From Micromonospora phaseoli (lineage in GTDB: Bacteria; Actinomycetota; Actinomycetes; Mycobacteriales; Micromonosporaceae), in contig NZ_FNYV01000007.1 in assembly GCF_900109115.1 (NCBI RefSeq), forward strand, positions 124,001-188,000: DNA of 64,000 nt, read 5' to 3'. Position 1 is the first letter of the stretch. Every line of letters starts with the position of its first letter. Position numbers and translations under genes: made by a program. This document shows, one piece after another, positions 27,115 to 36,125 of the stretch. Under the pieces are notes generated by a model. The model was not told the origin of the DNA, did no database searches, and was given only the letters and a program-made list of their open reading frames with translations.

Positions 27115-28223
27115 GTACCGGGGAGTTCAGCGAGGTCGATCACGACCTCCTCGCCGACTACCTCGGCGGTGCGCTGGACGGCACCCTGGAGCAGGTCGAG
27201 ATCGCCCGGCTCGTGGCGCAGGACCCCGCCTGGGCACAGGCCCACGCCCTGCTCGCACCGGCCCTCGAAGACGTCCGTGCCGAGTTGGCCGGCTGGGGCG
27301 AGTCGGCGCCGGAGCTGCCGCCGGAGATCGCCGATCGGATTCGTACCGCCCTGGCCGTCGCCGAGGACGTCGATCTCACGGCAACCGACGACGAATCGGC
27401 TGTGGCGGCCCCGTTGCGGCCGGTGGTCCCGCCGCCGGGTGCCGTCGGGAAACCCGACGTGGCCGGCGAGCCCGACCCTGCCGGCAAGCCGGAGTCCACG
27501 GGCGGGAAAGCAGCAGTCGTGCCGGTCCAGCCGCTCGGCGGCTCCCGGCGGCCCGGTGGCACCCCGCGTCCCGGGCAGGAGCGGAGCGTTCCGTCCCGGC
27601 CGGGTCGACGACGGCGCCGCTGGGCCCGGGTGGCCGGCCCGGTCGCGCTCGCCGCCGCCACAGTGGTCGGGTTGGGCGCCCTCCAACTGTCCCGGGCGAA
27701 CCACGGCGACGACGCGGCGAGCGGCACCGCCTACAGCGATCGGGGCGCCAGTCCGGTGGTCCCGCAAGCCTCCCCGCCGGATTCCGCCGCCGACGCGGCA
27801 CCCGAGCGTGCCTCCGCCGCGGCCGCCCTACCTCCCTTCCAGATCGTCGGCGAGGCACAGCGCAGCGGCACCGACTACACGCCGCAGACCCTGTCGGGGA
27901 TGATGCCGGCTGTCGGGCCGTTCTCCACCAAGAGCGAGCCGGCGATCGGCGGGCAGAGTGACGAGCGTCTGCCCGGCCCGGGTGACCTCGCCCGGCTCGG
28001 CGAGGGGCCGGCGTTGAACGCCTGCCTCGCCGAGATCAGCGCCGAGCACGGCGGGACGCCGCTGGTGGTCGACGTCGTCGACTACGCCCGCTTCGAGGGC
28101 CTTCCGGCGCTGGTCGTACGCTTCACCGACGGCTCCGGCGCACAGTGGGCGTGGGTCAGCGGACCGGAGTGTGGTGTGCCAGGGTCCGGCTCGGACGCCC
28201 GCTACCGCACGCAGGTAGGGTGA
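27111..28223 (+). CDS. Membrane-bound anti-sigma factor of SigM
   Basis: The product is 370 aa. An N-terminal cytoplasmic helical domain (EFSEVDHDLLADYLGGALDG, then VEIARLVAQDPAWAQAH) resembles anti-sigma domains but has no HxxxCxxC zinc motif. A single membrane helix is at ~180-200 (WARVAGPVALAAATVVGLGA) and a ~165-residue extracytoplasmic domain follows. The GTG at 27111 overlaps the sigM stop by 4 bases, with AGGAGGA upstream. By position it corresponds to mycobacterial Rv3912 (RsmA), which binds SigM. Direct binding here is inferred from coupling. Confidence 0.82.
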   Translation: MSTGEFSEVDHDLLADYLGGALDGTLEQVEIARLVAQDPAWAQAHALLAPALEDVRAELAGWGESAPELPPEIADRIRTALAVAEDVDLTATDDESAVAAPLRPVVPPPGAVGKPDVAGEPDPAGKPESTGGKAAVVPVQPLGGSRRPGGTPRPGQERSVPSRPGRRRRRWARVAGPVALAAATVVGLGALQLSRANHGDDAASGTAYSDRGASPVVPQASPPDSAADAAPERASAAAALPPFQIVGEAQRSGTDYTPQTLSGMMPAVGPFSTKSEPAIGGQSDERLPGPGDLARLGEGPALNACLAEISAEHGGTPLVVDVVDYARFEGLPALVVRFTDGSGAQWAWVSGPECGVPGSGSDARYRTQVG

Positions 28224-28282
28224 GTTCGCGGTCACCGGACGTTTGGCCGTTCACGTGACGTGACCCACCGGATGACCGGCTC

Positions 28283-28310
28283 GGGAATCCCCGCTTCGTA
28301 CGATGACGTT
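28283..28310 (+). promoter_or_regulatory. SigR-type (thiol-stress) promoter of trxBA
   Basis: GGGAAT (28283-28288) is followed 19 bases later by GTT (28308-28310), the SigR/SigH -35/-10 pattern of actinobacteria (GGAAT, 18-19 bases, GTT). It lies 89 bases before the trxB start and reads toward it. Streptomyces trxBA is a classic SigR target. Confidence 0.6.
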
Positions 28311-28398
28311 CTGCACATCAGTTGCCGCCGCGTCGGCACTCGGGATCGCCATCGGCCTCCGCGCCGGTGGCGACAGTCAACACGATTGGGAGACGGCA

Positions 28399-29349
28399 GT
28401 GGACGAGGTCCGCAACCTGGTCATCATCGGCTCCGGGCCGGCCGGCTACACCGCGGCGGTCTACGCGGCGCGTGCCAACCTCAAGCCGCTGGTCATCGAG
28501 GGCGTGCAGTCCGGTGGCGCGCTGATGACCACCACCGAGGTGGAGAACTTTCCCGGTTTCGCGGACGGCATCCTCGGCCCCGAACTCATGGACAACATGC
28601 GCAAGCAGGCCGAGCGGTTCGGTGCCGAGTTCCTGACCGACGACGTCACCCGGGTCGAGTTGACCGACACGGGTCACCCGGGCACGGTGAGTACCGTCTG
28701 GGTCGGCGAGACCGCCTACCGGGCTCGGGCCGTGATCCTGGCCACCGGTTCCGCCTGGCGTCCGCTCGGTGTACCGGGCGAGCAGGAGTATCTCGGCCAC
28801 GGTGTCTCCTCGTGTGCCACCTGCGACGGCTTCTTCTTCCGCAACCAGCACATCGTGGTCGTCGGTGGCGGTGACTCGGCGATGGAGGAGGCCAGCTTCC
28901 TGACCCGCTTCGCCGACTCGGTGACCATTCTCCACCGCCGGGACTCGTTCCGGGCGAGCAAGATCATGGCCGAGCGGGCGCTGAGCAACGACAAGATCAA
29001 GGTTGAGTGGAACACCGTGGTCGAGGAGGTGCTCGGCGCGGACGGCAAGGTGTCCGGCGTACAGGTACGCAACATCCACACCGGCGAGGCCAAGGTGCTC
29101 GACGTCACCGGTGTGTTCGTGGCGATCGGCCACGACCCACGCAGCGAACTGTTCCGTGGGCAGGTGGAGATGGACGACGAGGGGTACGTGAAGGTCCAGG
29201 CGCCCAGCACCCGGACCAGCATCCCCGGCGTCTTCGCCGCCGGAGACCTGGTCGACCACACGTACCGACAGGCCATCACCGCGGCCGGCACCGGTTGCGC
29301 GGCCGCCCTGGACGCGGAGCGCTTCATCGCAACTCTGCCCAAGGGCTGA
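28399..29349 (+). CDS. trxB: Thioredoxin reductase
   Basis: The product is 316 aa. FAD loop [20 protein letters not shown] (~9-28), redox pair Cys139/Cys142 ([11 protein letters not shown]), NADPH loop [13 protein letters not shown] (~153-165) and a C-terminal [20 protein letters not shown] are all present. It passes electrons from NADPH to thioredoxin in the cytoplasm. GTG 28399 is preferred, with GGGAGA upstream; an in-frame ATG at 28303 would add a non-conserved leader. trxA follows after 29 bases, so the pair forms an operon. The SigR-like promoter at 28283-28310 suggests induction by disulfide stress. Confidence 0.97.
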   Translation: MDEVRNLVIIGSGPAGYTAAVYAARANLKPLVIEGVQSGGALMTTTEVENFPGFADGILGPELMDNMRKQAERFGAEFLTDDVTRVELTDTGHPGTVSTVWVGETAYRARAVILATGSAWRPLGVPGEQEYLGHGVSSCATCDGFFFRNQHIVVVGGGDSAMEEASFLTRFADSVTILHRRDSFRASKIMAERALSNDKIKVEWNTVVEEVLGADGKVSGVQVRNIHTGEAKVLDVTGVFVAIGHDPRSELFRGQVEMDDEGYVKVQAPSTRTSIPGVFAAGDLVDHTYRQAITAAGTGCAAALDAERFIATLPKG

Positions 29350-29378
29350 ACAGACACATCGGAGGAGGAGGGTCAACA

Positions 29379-29702
29379 GTGGGAGCAACCAAGTCGGTCA
29401 CCGACGCGAGTTTCGCCGCCGACGTGCTGAAGTCCGACAAGCCGGTCCTGGTGGATTTCTGGGCTGAATGGTGCGGACCGTGCCGGAAGGTGTCACCGTT
29501 GCTGGAGGAGATCGCCGGCGAGATGGGTGACCAGGTCAGCATCGTCAAGCTCAACATCGACGAGAACCCGGAGACCGCCCGGGCGTACCGCGTCATGTCG
29601 GTGCCGACCCTCACCGTGTTCAAGAACGGTGAGCCGGTGCAGTCGATCGCGGGTGCCAAGCCCAAGGGCGAACTGGTCAAGCTGATCGAATCGGCGCTCT
29701 GA
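29379..29702 (+). CDS. trxA: Thioredoxin
   Basis: The product is 107 aa. The active site WAEWCGPCRK has Cys32 and Cys35, and the cis-Pro is in VMSVPTLTVFKNG. It reduces cytoplasmic protein disulfides and is recycled by TrxB, encoded just upstream. GGAGGAGGAGGG is an unusually strong ribosome binding site before the GTG start. A terminator with T5 follows at 29726-29766. Confidence 0.98.
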   Translation: MGATKSVTDASFAADVLKSDKPVLVDFWAEWCGPCRKVSPLLEEIAGEMGDQVSIVKLNIDENPETARAYRVMSVPTLTVFKNGEPVQSIAGAKPKGELVKLIESAL

Positions 29703-29725
29703 CCCCCAGCGACGTCGTCGCCACC

Positions 29726-29766
29726 GACCCCGTGCCGGGACCACCGGCACGGGGTCGCGCCTTTTT
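29726..29766 (+). terminator. Intrinsic terminator of trxBA
   Basis: A perfect 13-bp stem (29726-29738, 29744-29756) with a 5-base loop, followed by T5 after GCGCC. Confidence 0.85.
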
Positions 29767-29913
29767 CTCCGCCCGCCGCCCCTGCGGATCGCCCAGCGCA
29801 TAACCTCGAACCGGGGGCCGCCGTGCGCCGGTGACCACCTGGTCCCCGTCAGACGGTGTGGTACCACCGTCGCCGGGCCCGGCCAGCCACTGACCGTGCA
29901 GAGGGGGTCCCGC

Positions 29914-31080
29914 GTGCGTCCGATACGTCCCGGTGACCGGGGACCCGCAGTGACCGAGATCCGTACGGTGCTCACCGGCCTCGACCTCCTGTCCAAGGCG
30001 ACCGGTCCGCACAGCGACGAGTTCGACACCGCCACCGAGCTGGCCGTACGCGCGTTCCAGCAGTCCCGTGGGCTCAGCGTCGACGGCCGGGTCGGCGCCG
30101 AGACCTGGCGGGCCCTCGACGCCGCCCGCTGGCGGCTCGGTGCCCGCACCCTCTACCACGCGGTGCCGGTCCCGCTCACCGGTGAGGACGTCCGGTCGCT
30201 GCAGGAACGACTACTGGAGATGGGGTACGACGTCGGCCGGGCCGACGCCATCTACGGCATCCGAACGTCCCGCGCGGTAGCTCAGTTCCAGCGGGAGGTG
30301 GGGCTCGCCCCCGACGGCACCTGCGGCCCGCACACCATGAACGCGCTACGCCGGCTGGGTCGCAAGGTGGTCGGCGGCCGGCCGCAGTGGCTACGCGAGT
30401 CCGACGCCATCCGGCAGTCCGGACCGACGCTGGTGGGCCGGACGGTGGTCATCGACCCGGGCCACGGCGGCACCGACCCGGGCGTCGTGGTGCCCGACGG
30501 CCCGCTGCGCTGGACCGAGGCGGACCTGGTGCACGATCTGGCCAGCCGGCTGGAGGGGCGGCTGGCCGCGTCCGGCGTACGGGTGCAGCTCACCCGGGGG
30601 CCATCACCGGAGACCTGCCTGCCCGACATCGACCGGGCCCAGCTGGCCAACTCCCTCGGTGCCGACGTGTTCATCTCACTGCACATCGACCGCCACGCCA
30701 ATCCGGCCGCGGAGGGAGTCGCGACCTACCACTACGGCACCGACAACGGGGTCACCTCGGCGACCGGTGAGCGGCTGGCCGGGCTGGTCCAGCGGGAGAT
30801 CGTCGCGCGTACCGGCCTGCGCGACTGCCGTACCCACGCCAAGGCGTGGGACCTGCTGCGGATCACCCGGATGCCGGCGGTACGCGTCGAGGTCGGCTAC
30901 CTCACCTCACCGACCGACCGGGAGCGGCTGGTCGATCCCCGGTTCCGGGACAAGCTGGTCGAGGCGATCGTGGCCGCGGTACAGCGGATGTACCTGCCGA
31001 TCGAACGCGACGTGCCGACCGGTTCGATCGACGTGAGCGAACTGCGGGCGGCGGTCGCCGCGTGCACCGTGCTCGACTGA
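29914..31080 (+). CDS. cwlM: CwlM-like N-acetylmuramoyl-L-alanine amidase family protein
   Basis: The product is 388 aa. Two PG_binding_1 repeats come first (DTATELAVRAFQQSRGLSVD, VGRADAIYGIRTSRAVAQFQ). An amidase_3 domain follows with likely Zn ligands in VVIDPGHGGTDPG, WTEADLVHDLA and FISLHIDRHANP, plus VRVEVGYLTSPTDRERL. There is no signal peptide, as in mycobacterial CwlM, which acts inside the cell as a phospho-regulator of MurA rather than as a hydrolase. GTG 29914 is chosen because GAGGGGG lies 6 bases upstream. Whether it is enzymatic or regulatory cannot be decided from sequence. Confidence 0.9.
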   Translation: MRPIRPGDRGPAVTEIRTVLTGLDLLSKATGPHSDEFDTATELAVRAFQQSRGLSVDGRVGAETWRALDAARWRLGARTLYHAVPVPLTGEDVRSLQERLLEMGYDVGRADAIYGIRTSRAVAQFQREVGLAPDGTCGPHTMNALRRLGRKVVGGRPQWLRESDAIRQSGPTLVGRTVVIDPGHGGTDPGVVVPDGPLRWTEADLVHDLASRLEGRLAASGVRVQLTRGPSPETCLPDIDRAQLANSLGADVFISLHIDRHANPAAEGVATYHYGTDNGVTSATGERLAGLVQREIVARTGLRDCRTHAKAWDLLRITRMPAVRVEVGYLTSPTDRERLVDPRFRDKLVEAIVAAVQRMYLPIERDVPTGSIDVSELRAAVAACTVLD

Positions 31081-31105
31081 TCTCCCCGGTCTCCCGGTGC
31101 GGGCC

Positions 31106-31771
31106 TCAGCCGGCGGTGGAGCGGGTGGCCGGGCTGGGGCGGACCGGCCTTAGCAGCGACTCCGGGCTCATCGAGCCGAGCAGCTTCTCCAACGCGTACT
31201 CCACGTCCGACTTCCAGCTCAACGCCGTCCGCAGCTCCAACCGGAGCCGAGGGAAGCGCGGATGTGGGCGGACTGTCTTGAAGCCCACCGAGAGGAAGAA
31301 GTCGGCCGGTGCCACACAGGCGCCGGCGGGATCGGCGGCGTCACCGAACTTCGCGTCACCGAACGCCTCGATCGCCTTGATCCCGCGCTTGGTCAGATCG
31401 CGGGCAACCCCCTGCACCAGCATCCGGCCGAGCCCGCCACCGACGAACGCGGGTACCACGTTCGCGGTCATCAGCAGTGCGGCGTCGGCGGAGACCGGGG
31501 AGGTCGGGAACGCCATCGAGCGGGGCACGTAGGCCGGTGGGGCGTACATGACGAACCCGGCCGGCATACCGTCGACGTAGATCAGCTTGCCGCAGGAGCC
31601 CCACTCCAGCAGGGTCTGCGAAACCCACGCTTCCTTCTCCAGGCCAGGATCTCCAGCAGCGCAGGCACGATCGGCGGAAACCGGATCGAGCTCCCAGTAG
31701 ACGCACTGCCGGCACGGACGGGGCAGGTCCTCCAGGGTGTCCAGGGTCAGGCTGACCAGACGTCGCGACAT
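31106..31771 (-). CDS. GNAT-family N-acetyltransferase
   Basis: The product is 221 aa. The acetyl-CoA loop is VVPAFVGGGLGRMLVQGVAR, followed by IKAIEAFGDAKFGDA and the C-terminal ADFFLSVGFKTVRPHPRFPR. The N-terminus carries CRQCVYWELDP, a conserved Cys pair. It corresponds by position to the uncharacterised gene between cwlM and parB in mycobacteria (Rv3916c, from memory). A -10-like TAGTGT on the minus strand (31789-31784) lies 13 bases before the ATG, so the mRNA leader is very short. The substrate is unknown. It converges with cwlM. Confidence 0.85.
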   Translation of the reverse strand: MSRRLVSLTLDTLEDLPRPCRQCVYWELDPVSADRACAAGDPGLEKEAWVSQTLLEWGSCGKLIYVDGMPAGFVMYAPPAYVPRSMAFPTSPVSADAALLMTANVVPAFVGGGLGRMLVQGVARDLTKRGIKAIEAFGDAKFGDAADPAGACVAPADFFLSVGFKTVRPHPRFPRLRLELRTALSWKSDVEYALEKLLGSMSPESLLRPVRPSPATRSTAG

Positions 31772-32108
31772 TGGCGCTTCCCCACACTAGGCTCGGAGGT
31801 GGGACCGGCCCGGACGGCACAATGCCGCCAGCGGCGACCCACCTGGTGCCGCCGTCAGCAGCGGCCCAGACGGGTGCCGCCGCACTTCCGCCCCCGACGA
31901 GCGATCGTACGCCGCCGATCGGGAACGCGGGAGAGGACGCGCAAACCTCCCCTGTTCCGGGTCCGCCATGTGGACGCGCGGTTAATCGAGGGCGCGTCGG
32001 GCCGCGTGTGGCGGCTAGGATCGACAATCGGCGCGCCGTGCCGCCATGGTCGCCGGTGTCCCGGGTATCCGGGGCGGGAGCCGTCCGAGCAGCCATCGGG
32101 GTGATGTG
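31772..32108. other. Divergent spacer between GNAT and aminotransferase genes
   Basis: I see no gene. TAGTGT on the minus strand (31789-31784) and TAGGAT on the plus strand (32016-32021) are possible -10 hexamers for the two flanking genes. Neither has a convincing -35. Confidence 0.4.
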
Positions 32109-33422
32109 ATGACCGGCACGACACTCGACGACTACACCGATCGGTACGCCCGCCGGGTGCGGGGGATGACCGTCTCAGAGATCAGGGCGCTGTTCGCGGT
32201 CGCCAGCCGGCCGGAGGTGGTGTCGCTCGCCGGCGGTGCCCCGTACATCGCGGCGCTGCCGTTGGACGCCGTCGGCGAGATGCTCGGCCGACTCGGCTCG
32301 GAACACGGGACCACCACCCTGCAGTACGGCATCGGTCAGGGCACCCTCGAACTGCGTGAGCGGATCTGCGAGGTGATGGCGCTCTCCGGCATCGACGCCG
32401 CCTGCGGCGCCTCCCCCGAGGACGTGGTGGTGACCGTCGGCGGGCAGCAGGCCCTCGACCTGGTGGCCCGGCTCTTCCTGGACCCTGGTGACGTGGTGCT
32501 CGCCGAGGGGCCGACCTACGTCGGCGCGCTCGGGGTGTTCCAGGCCGCCCAGGCACAGGTCGTGCACGTGCCGATGGACGAAGACGGCCTGATTCCGGAG
32601 GCGCTGGAGGTCGCCATCGCTGATCAGGCTCGCACCGGACGGCGAGTCAAGTTCCTCTACACCATTCCCACCTTCCAGAACCCCACCGGCGTGACGATGA
32701 CGGAGGAGCGGCGGCAACGCGTTCTCGACATCTGCGAGCGGGCCGGACTGCTGGTGGTCGAGGACGACCCGTACGGCCAGCTGAGCTTCGAGAGCGAGGC
32801 CCCCGCGCCACTGCGGGCGCGGCGGCGGGACGGCGTCTTCTACCTGAGCACCTTCTCCAAGACCTTCGCCCCCGGGCTGCGCGTCGGCTGGATCCTCGCG
32901 CCGCACGCCGTGCGCGACAAGTTGGTGATCGCCAGCGAGGCGCAGATCCTCTGCCCCAGCGCGTACGCCCAGGCCGCCGTGACCACGTACCTGCGCACCA
33001 TGCCCTGGCGCGAGCAGCTGAAGGTCTACCGGGAGGTCTATCGCGAGCGGCGCGACGCGATGCTCACCGCGCTGGAGGATCTGATGCCGACCGGGACCAG
33101 CTGGACCACTCCCGGCGGCGGGCTCTTCGTCTGGGCGACGTTGCCGGACGGGCTGGACGCGAAGGCGATGATGCCGCGCGCCATCGCCGCCCGGGTGGCG
33201 TACGTGCCCGGCACCGGCTTCTACGCCGACGGCACCGGCAACGGCCACATGCGGCTCAACTTCTCGTTCCCGCCGCCTGAGCGGATCCGGGAGGGTGTCC
33301 GCCGACTGGCCAGCGTGATGGAACAGGACATCGCCATGCGGCGCGTGTTCGGCGCGGTCGGCGGGCCGGGCAGCCGACGCAGCGGGGCCGGCTCGGACGC
33401 CCCGGGACCCGACTTGGCATGA
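32109..33422 (+). CDS. PLP-dependent aminotransferase (class I/II, 2-aminoadipate-type)
   Basis: The product is 437 aa. The fold-type I signature is complete: VVSLAGGAPYIAALPLDAVG, TLQYGIGQGTLELRERICEV, VVVTVGGQQALDLVARLFLD, TIPTFQNPTGVTMTEERRQR, and the Schiff-base Lys251 in YLSTFSKTFAPGLRVGW. There is no GntR domain, so it is a stand-alone enzyme of the LysN/2-aminoadipate aminotransferase type; the real substrate is uncertain. Its stop overlaps the next gene's ATG by 4 bases. Coupling to a D-Ala-D-Ala-ligase-like enzyme raises the possibility of an amino-acid supply role in cell-wall or metabolite ligation. Confidence 0.9.
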   Translation: MTGTTLDDYTDRYARRVRGMTVSEIRALFAVASRPEVVSLAGGAPYIAALPLDAVGEMLGRLGSEHGTTTLQYGIGQGTLELRERICEVMALSGIDAACGASPEDVVVTVGGQQALDLVARLFLDPGDVVLAEGPTYVGALGVFQAAQAQVVHVPMDEDGLIPEALEVAIADQARTGRRVKFLYTIPTFQNPTGVTMTEERRQRVLDICERAGLLVVEDDPYGQLSFESEAPAPLRARRRDGVFYLSTFSKTFAPGLRVGWILAPHAVRDKLVIASEAQILCPSAYAQAAVTTYLRTMPWREQLKVYREVYRERRDAMLTALEDLMPTGTSWTTPGGGLFVWATLPDGLDAKAMMPRAIAARVAYVPGTGFYADGTGNGHMRLNFSFPPPERIREGVRRLASVMEQDIAMRRVFGAVGGPGSRRSGAGSDAPGPDLA

Positions 33423-34420
33423 TGCCCGGCATGGGTGTCACCGCTGCCGAAGAACCCGTCGTGTCCGGCCCCGCCGCCACCGATCTGCACGTGCTCGTGC
33501 TCGCCGGCGGGCTGTCGTACGAACGTGATGTGTCGCTGCGCTCGGGACGACGGGTGCTCGACGCCCTGCGGGCCGTGGGGATGGAGGCCGCGCTGCGCGA
33601 TGCCGACGTCGCCCTGCTGCCGGCGCTGACCGCGGATCCACCCGACGCCGTGGTCATCGCCCTGCACGGCGCGACCGGCGAGGACGGGTCGTTGCGCGGT
33701 GTGCTCGATCTCTGCGGCGTTCCGTACGTCGGTTGTGATGCTCGGGCCTCCCGTCTGGCCTGGGACAAGCCGTCGGCGAAGTCGGTGCTGCGGGAAGCCG
33801 GCATCACCACCCCGGACTGGGTGGCACTGCCGCACGACCGGTTCAGCGAGTTGGGCGCGGTGGCCGTGCTCGACCGAATCGTCGACCGGCTCGGGCTGCC
33901 CCTGATGGTGAAGCCCGCACAGGGCGGCTCCGGCCTGGGCGCCGCCGTGGTCCGGGACGCGGCGTCACTGCCGGCCGCCATGGTCGGTTGTTTCGCGTAC
34001 GACTCGACTGCGCTCGTCGAGCGCTACGTGCCCGGCGTGGACGTGGCGGTCTCCGTCATCGACCTGGGGGACGGCCCGCAGGCGCTACCGGCGGTCGAGA
34101 TCGTGCCGCGCAACGGGCTCTACGACTACGCCGCCCGCTACACCGCCGGCCGTACCACCTGGCACACGCCCGCCCGCCTACAGCCCCCGGTGGCCGAGGC
34201 CGTGGCGCAGGTCGCGCTGGCCGCCCACACGGCACTCGGCCTGCGTGACCTCAGCCGAGTCGACCTGATCGTCGACTCGGACGGTCAGCCGCACGTGCTG
34301 GAGGCCAATGTTTCACCGGGCATGACCGAGACGTCACTGCTGCCGCTCGCGGTGCAGGCAGCCGGTCTCGACTTCGGGCGCGTCATCGGCGACCTGGTCG
34401 CCCGCGCCGCTGCTCGCTGA
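33419..34420 (+). CDS. D-alanine--D-alanine ligase family ATP-grasp protein
   Basis: The product is 333 aa. ATP-grasp Ddl motifs are seen in order: VLAGGLSYERDVSLRSGRRV, ALHGATGEDGSLRGVLDLCG, VGCDARASRLAWDKPSAKSV, LMVKPAQGGSGLGAAVV, ALVERYVPGVDVAVSVI and VLEANVSPGMTETSLLPLAV. The family joins two D-amino acids or related acids using ATP. Most genomes of this group have a main ddl elsewhere near murF or thiL, so this origin-linked copy may have a different specificity. In-frame ATGs at 33422 and 33431 are alternatives. A terminator with a 17-bp stem follows. Confidence 0.88.
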   Translation: MMPGMGVTAAEEPVVSGPAATDLHVLVLAGGLSYERDVSLRSGRRVLDALRAVGMEAALRDADVALLPALTADPPDAVVIALHGATGEDGSLRGVLDLCGVPYVGCDARASRLAWDKPSAKSVLREAGITTPDWVALPHDRFSELGAVAVLDRIVDRLGLPLMVKPAQGGSGLGAAVVRDAASLPAAMVGCFAYDSTALVERYVPGVDVAVSVIDLGDGPQALPAVEIVPRNGLYDYAARYTAGRTTWHTPARLQPPVAEAVAQVALAAHTALGLRDLSRVDLIVDSDGQPHVLEANVSPGMTETSLLPLAVQAAGLDFGRVIGDLVARAAAR

Positions 34421-34476
34421 CCTCTCCGACGATTCAAGGCCGACGCGCGGCCATCACTCCCTGGCGCGCCAGACCA

Positions 34477-34516
34477 GACCAGACCCGACCCGAACCTGCT
34501 CGGGTCGGGTCTGGTC
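34477..34516. terminator. Bidirectional terminator after the ddl-like gene
   Basis: A perfect 17-bp stem (34477-34493, 34500-34516) with a 6-base loop and GTTT on the plus side. It lies between the converging ddl-like gene and the HIT-like gene. Confidence 0.85.
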
Positions 34517-34641
34517 GTTTCGGGGGGCGAGGTCGGCGGCAGCGCGACCCACCTGGCGACGATCGGCTACCGCCTGTCAGCTCGGCGAGAGCGTCGTCGG
34601 CTGCCCGCTCGGCCGGCCGATCCTGAGCGGGCAGCCGACGC

Positions 34642-35826
34642 TCAGGCAGAGTGCGGTCGGTCAGGTTGGGTGGCAGCGTTTCCCGCCTGATCCGGCAGCG
34701 GATCGGTGACCGGGGCGGGGTCGGCTCCACCGCCGTGCGGGCCGGGCCGGGACACCGCCGGGCGCGGTTCACCAGAGTCCGGCGCCTCGTCCGCAGCGGC
34801 CACCTCTGACGCCTCCGCCTCCGGCGTTTCCCCGGGTTCCGGCGGTCCGCCGGACTCGGACGCTGCACCTGGCTCCGGCGCTTCACCTGGCTCCGGCGCT
34901 TCATCTGACTCCGGCGCTTCCTCCGGCTCCGGCGCGTCTGTCCGGCGAAGGGCGTCGGCGGACTCCGGCTTCGTCACCGGCGTACCGGGGATCGCCTGGC
35001 TCCTCGTCGCGGATCGGGCCGACGCGGAAGCGTCCGCTGCGGCCTCATCCCGCGGTACGGCGTCGACTGCCGGCTCGGGTTCGTCCTGCGCGGCTGGCGG
35101 CACCTCGCCGTCCGGCTCGGGATCCACCAGGCTTGCCGAAGCGTCGGGAGGTTCAGCCGTCTCCCCGATGACGTCCAGAAGTGATCCGCCCTCGGCCGGC
35201 CGGCTGTTCTCCGGCGACGCCGATTGCGCGGCGATGCTGGACGGGGCCTGCCACTGGATCCGGGGCGGTTCGGCCAGCGGCCGACCACCGAACTCGGCGA
35301 GCCAGGCCGCAACGAGGGCGAGGTTCTCCCGCCATCTGTCCTCAGAGATCGGCGGCAGGATCGAGTCCCAGAGAGACAGGAAGGTCCCTCGCAGTTGAAG
35401 CCGCCCGTACGGCCGGGCGAGGAACCACATGTGGAGATGGGCCGACCCGTCGCCCCACCGGTTGACATGGACCCGGGCCACTCCGTCCAGCGAGCGGATG
35501 GCCCGTTCGAGCCGGACCGTCATCACACCCAGCTCGGCGGCGAGCAGATTCGGCAGGTCACCGAGATCCAGGTGCGATCGGGACTCCAGGATGAGGACCA
35601 TCGGCAGCCCGGTGGGGCGGTCCATGGCTCGTACCCGCCACCGCTCGCCGACCCAGATGTAGGCCTCGTCGGGCGCCTGGCAGGCGGTGCATTCCCGGTC
35701 CGCCTCGCCCTTGCGGGGCGGTTCGACCGGGACCGGATCGGCGAGCTGCTTGACCCGCAGGTCGCCCTCGAAGGGAAACGACGGCCACTGGGTGAAGTCC
35801 GGAATTGAGGGAGGGGTGTCTTGCAC
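34642..35826 (-). CDS. Degenerate HIT-like protein with acidic Pro/Glu-rich tail
   Basis: The product is 394 aa. Residues ~1-200 are globular: DRECTACQAPDEAYIWVGER, RPTGLPMVLILESRSHLDLG, then HVNRWGDGSAHLHMWFLARP. The HLHMWF stretch recalls the histidine-triad HxHxHxx motif, but the third His is Trp, so nucleotide hydrolase activity is doubtful. Residues ~210-394 are disordered, with repeats such as APEPEEAPESDEAPEPGEA. I cannot assign a function. It is transcribed away from the parS/DnaA-box region and ends at a shared terminator. Confidence 0.65.
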   Translation of the reverse strand: MQDTPPSIPDFTQWPSFPFEGDLRVKQLADPVPVEPPRKGEADRECTACQAPDEAYIWVGERWRVRAMDRPTGLPMVLILESRSHLDLGDLPNLLAAELGVMTVRLERAIRSLDGVARVHVNRWGDGSAHLHMWFLARPYGRLQLRGTFLSLWDSILPPISEDRWRENLALVAAWLAEFGGRPLAEPPRIQWQAPSSIAAQSASPENSRPAEGGSLLDVIGETAEPPDASASLVDPEPDGEVPPAAQDEPEPAVDAVPRDEAAADASASARSATRSQAIPGTPVTKPESADALRRTDAPEPEEAPESDEAPEPGEAPEPGAASESGGPPEPGETPEAEASEVAAADEAPDSGEPRPAVSRPGPHGGGADPAPVTDPLPDQAGNAATQPDRPHSA

Positions 35827-35936
35827 GACGCTGACCCTAGCTGAGTCGGTGCACCCCTGTCCCTACCCGAATCCGCTCCGGCGCTGAAGGGCCTCGGGTG
35901 GCGGGCCGAAGACCGCATTCACCGTCCTCCCCAGAG

Positions 35937-36051
35937 TTATCCACAGGCTCGCGGGTTGCCGAACACCGCCGCAATCCCCGGCTCGACAAGGGAGTTCGCT
36001 CTTTTGTTTCACGTGAAACCGACTGAGCCTGTGGACAACACCTGTGGATAA
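35937..36051. promoter_or_regulatory. Cluster of three DnaA boxes next to a parS site
   Basis: TTATCCACA at 35937-35945 faces TGTGGACAA at 36030-36038 and TGTGGATAA at 36043-36051. The parS at 36006-36019 lies between them. Confidence 0.65.
36006..36019. promoter_or_regulatory. parS site 1
   Basis: GTTTCACGTGAAAC, the perfect palindromic ParB-binding centromere core. Confidence 0.92.
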
Positions 36052-36111
36052 CGTCAGGACGGCATGGAACCGATGGCCGTAGCCCCCTCTCGGTGTCGAA
36101 CAGACAGCACC

Positions 36112-36125
36112 GTTTCACGTGAAAC
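36112..36125. promoter_or_regulatory. parS site 2
   Basis: A perfect copy of the 14-base parS palindrome, 106 bases from site 1. Confidence 0.92.
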
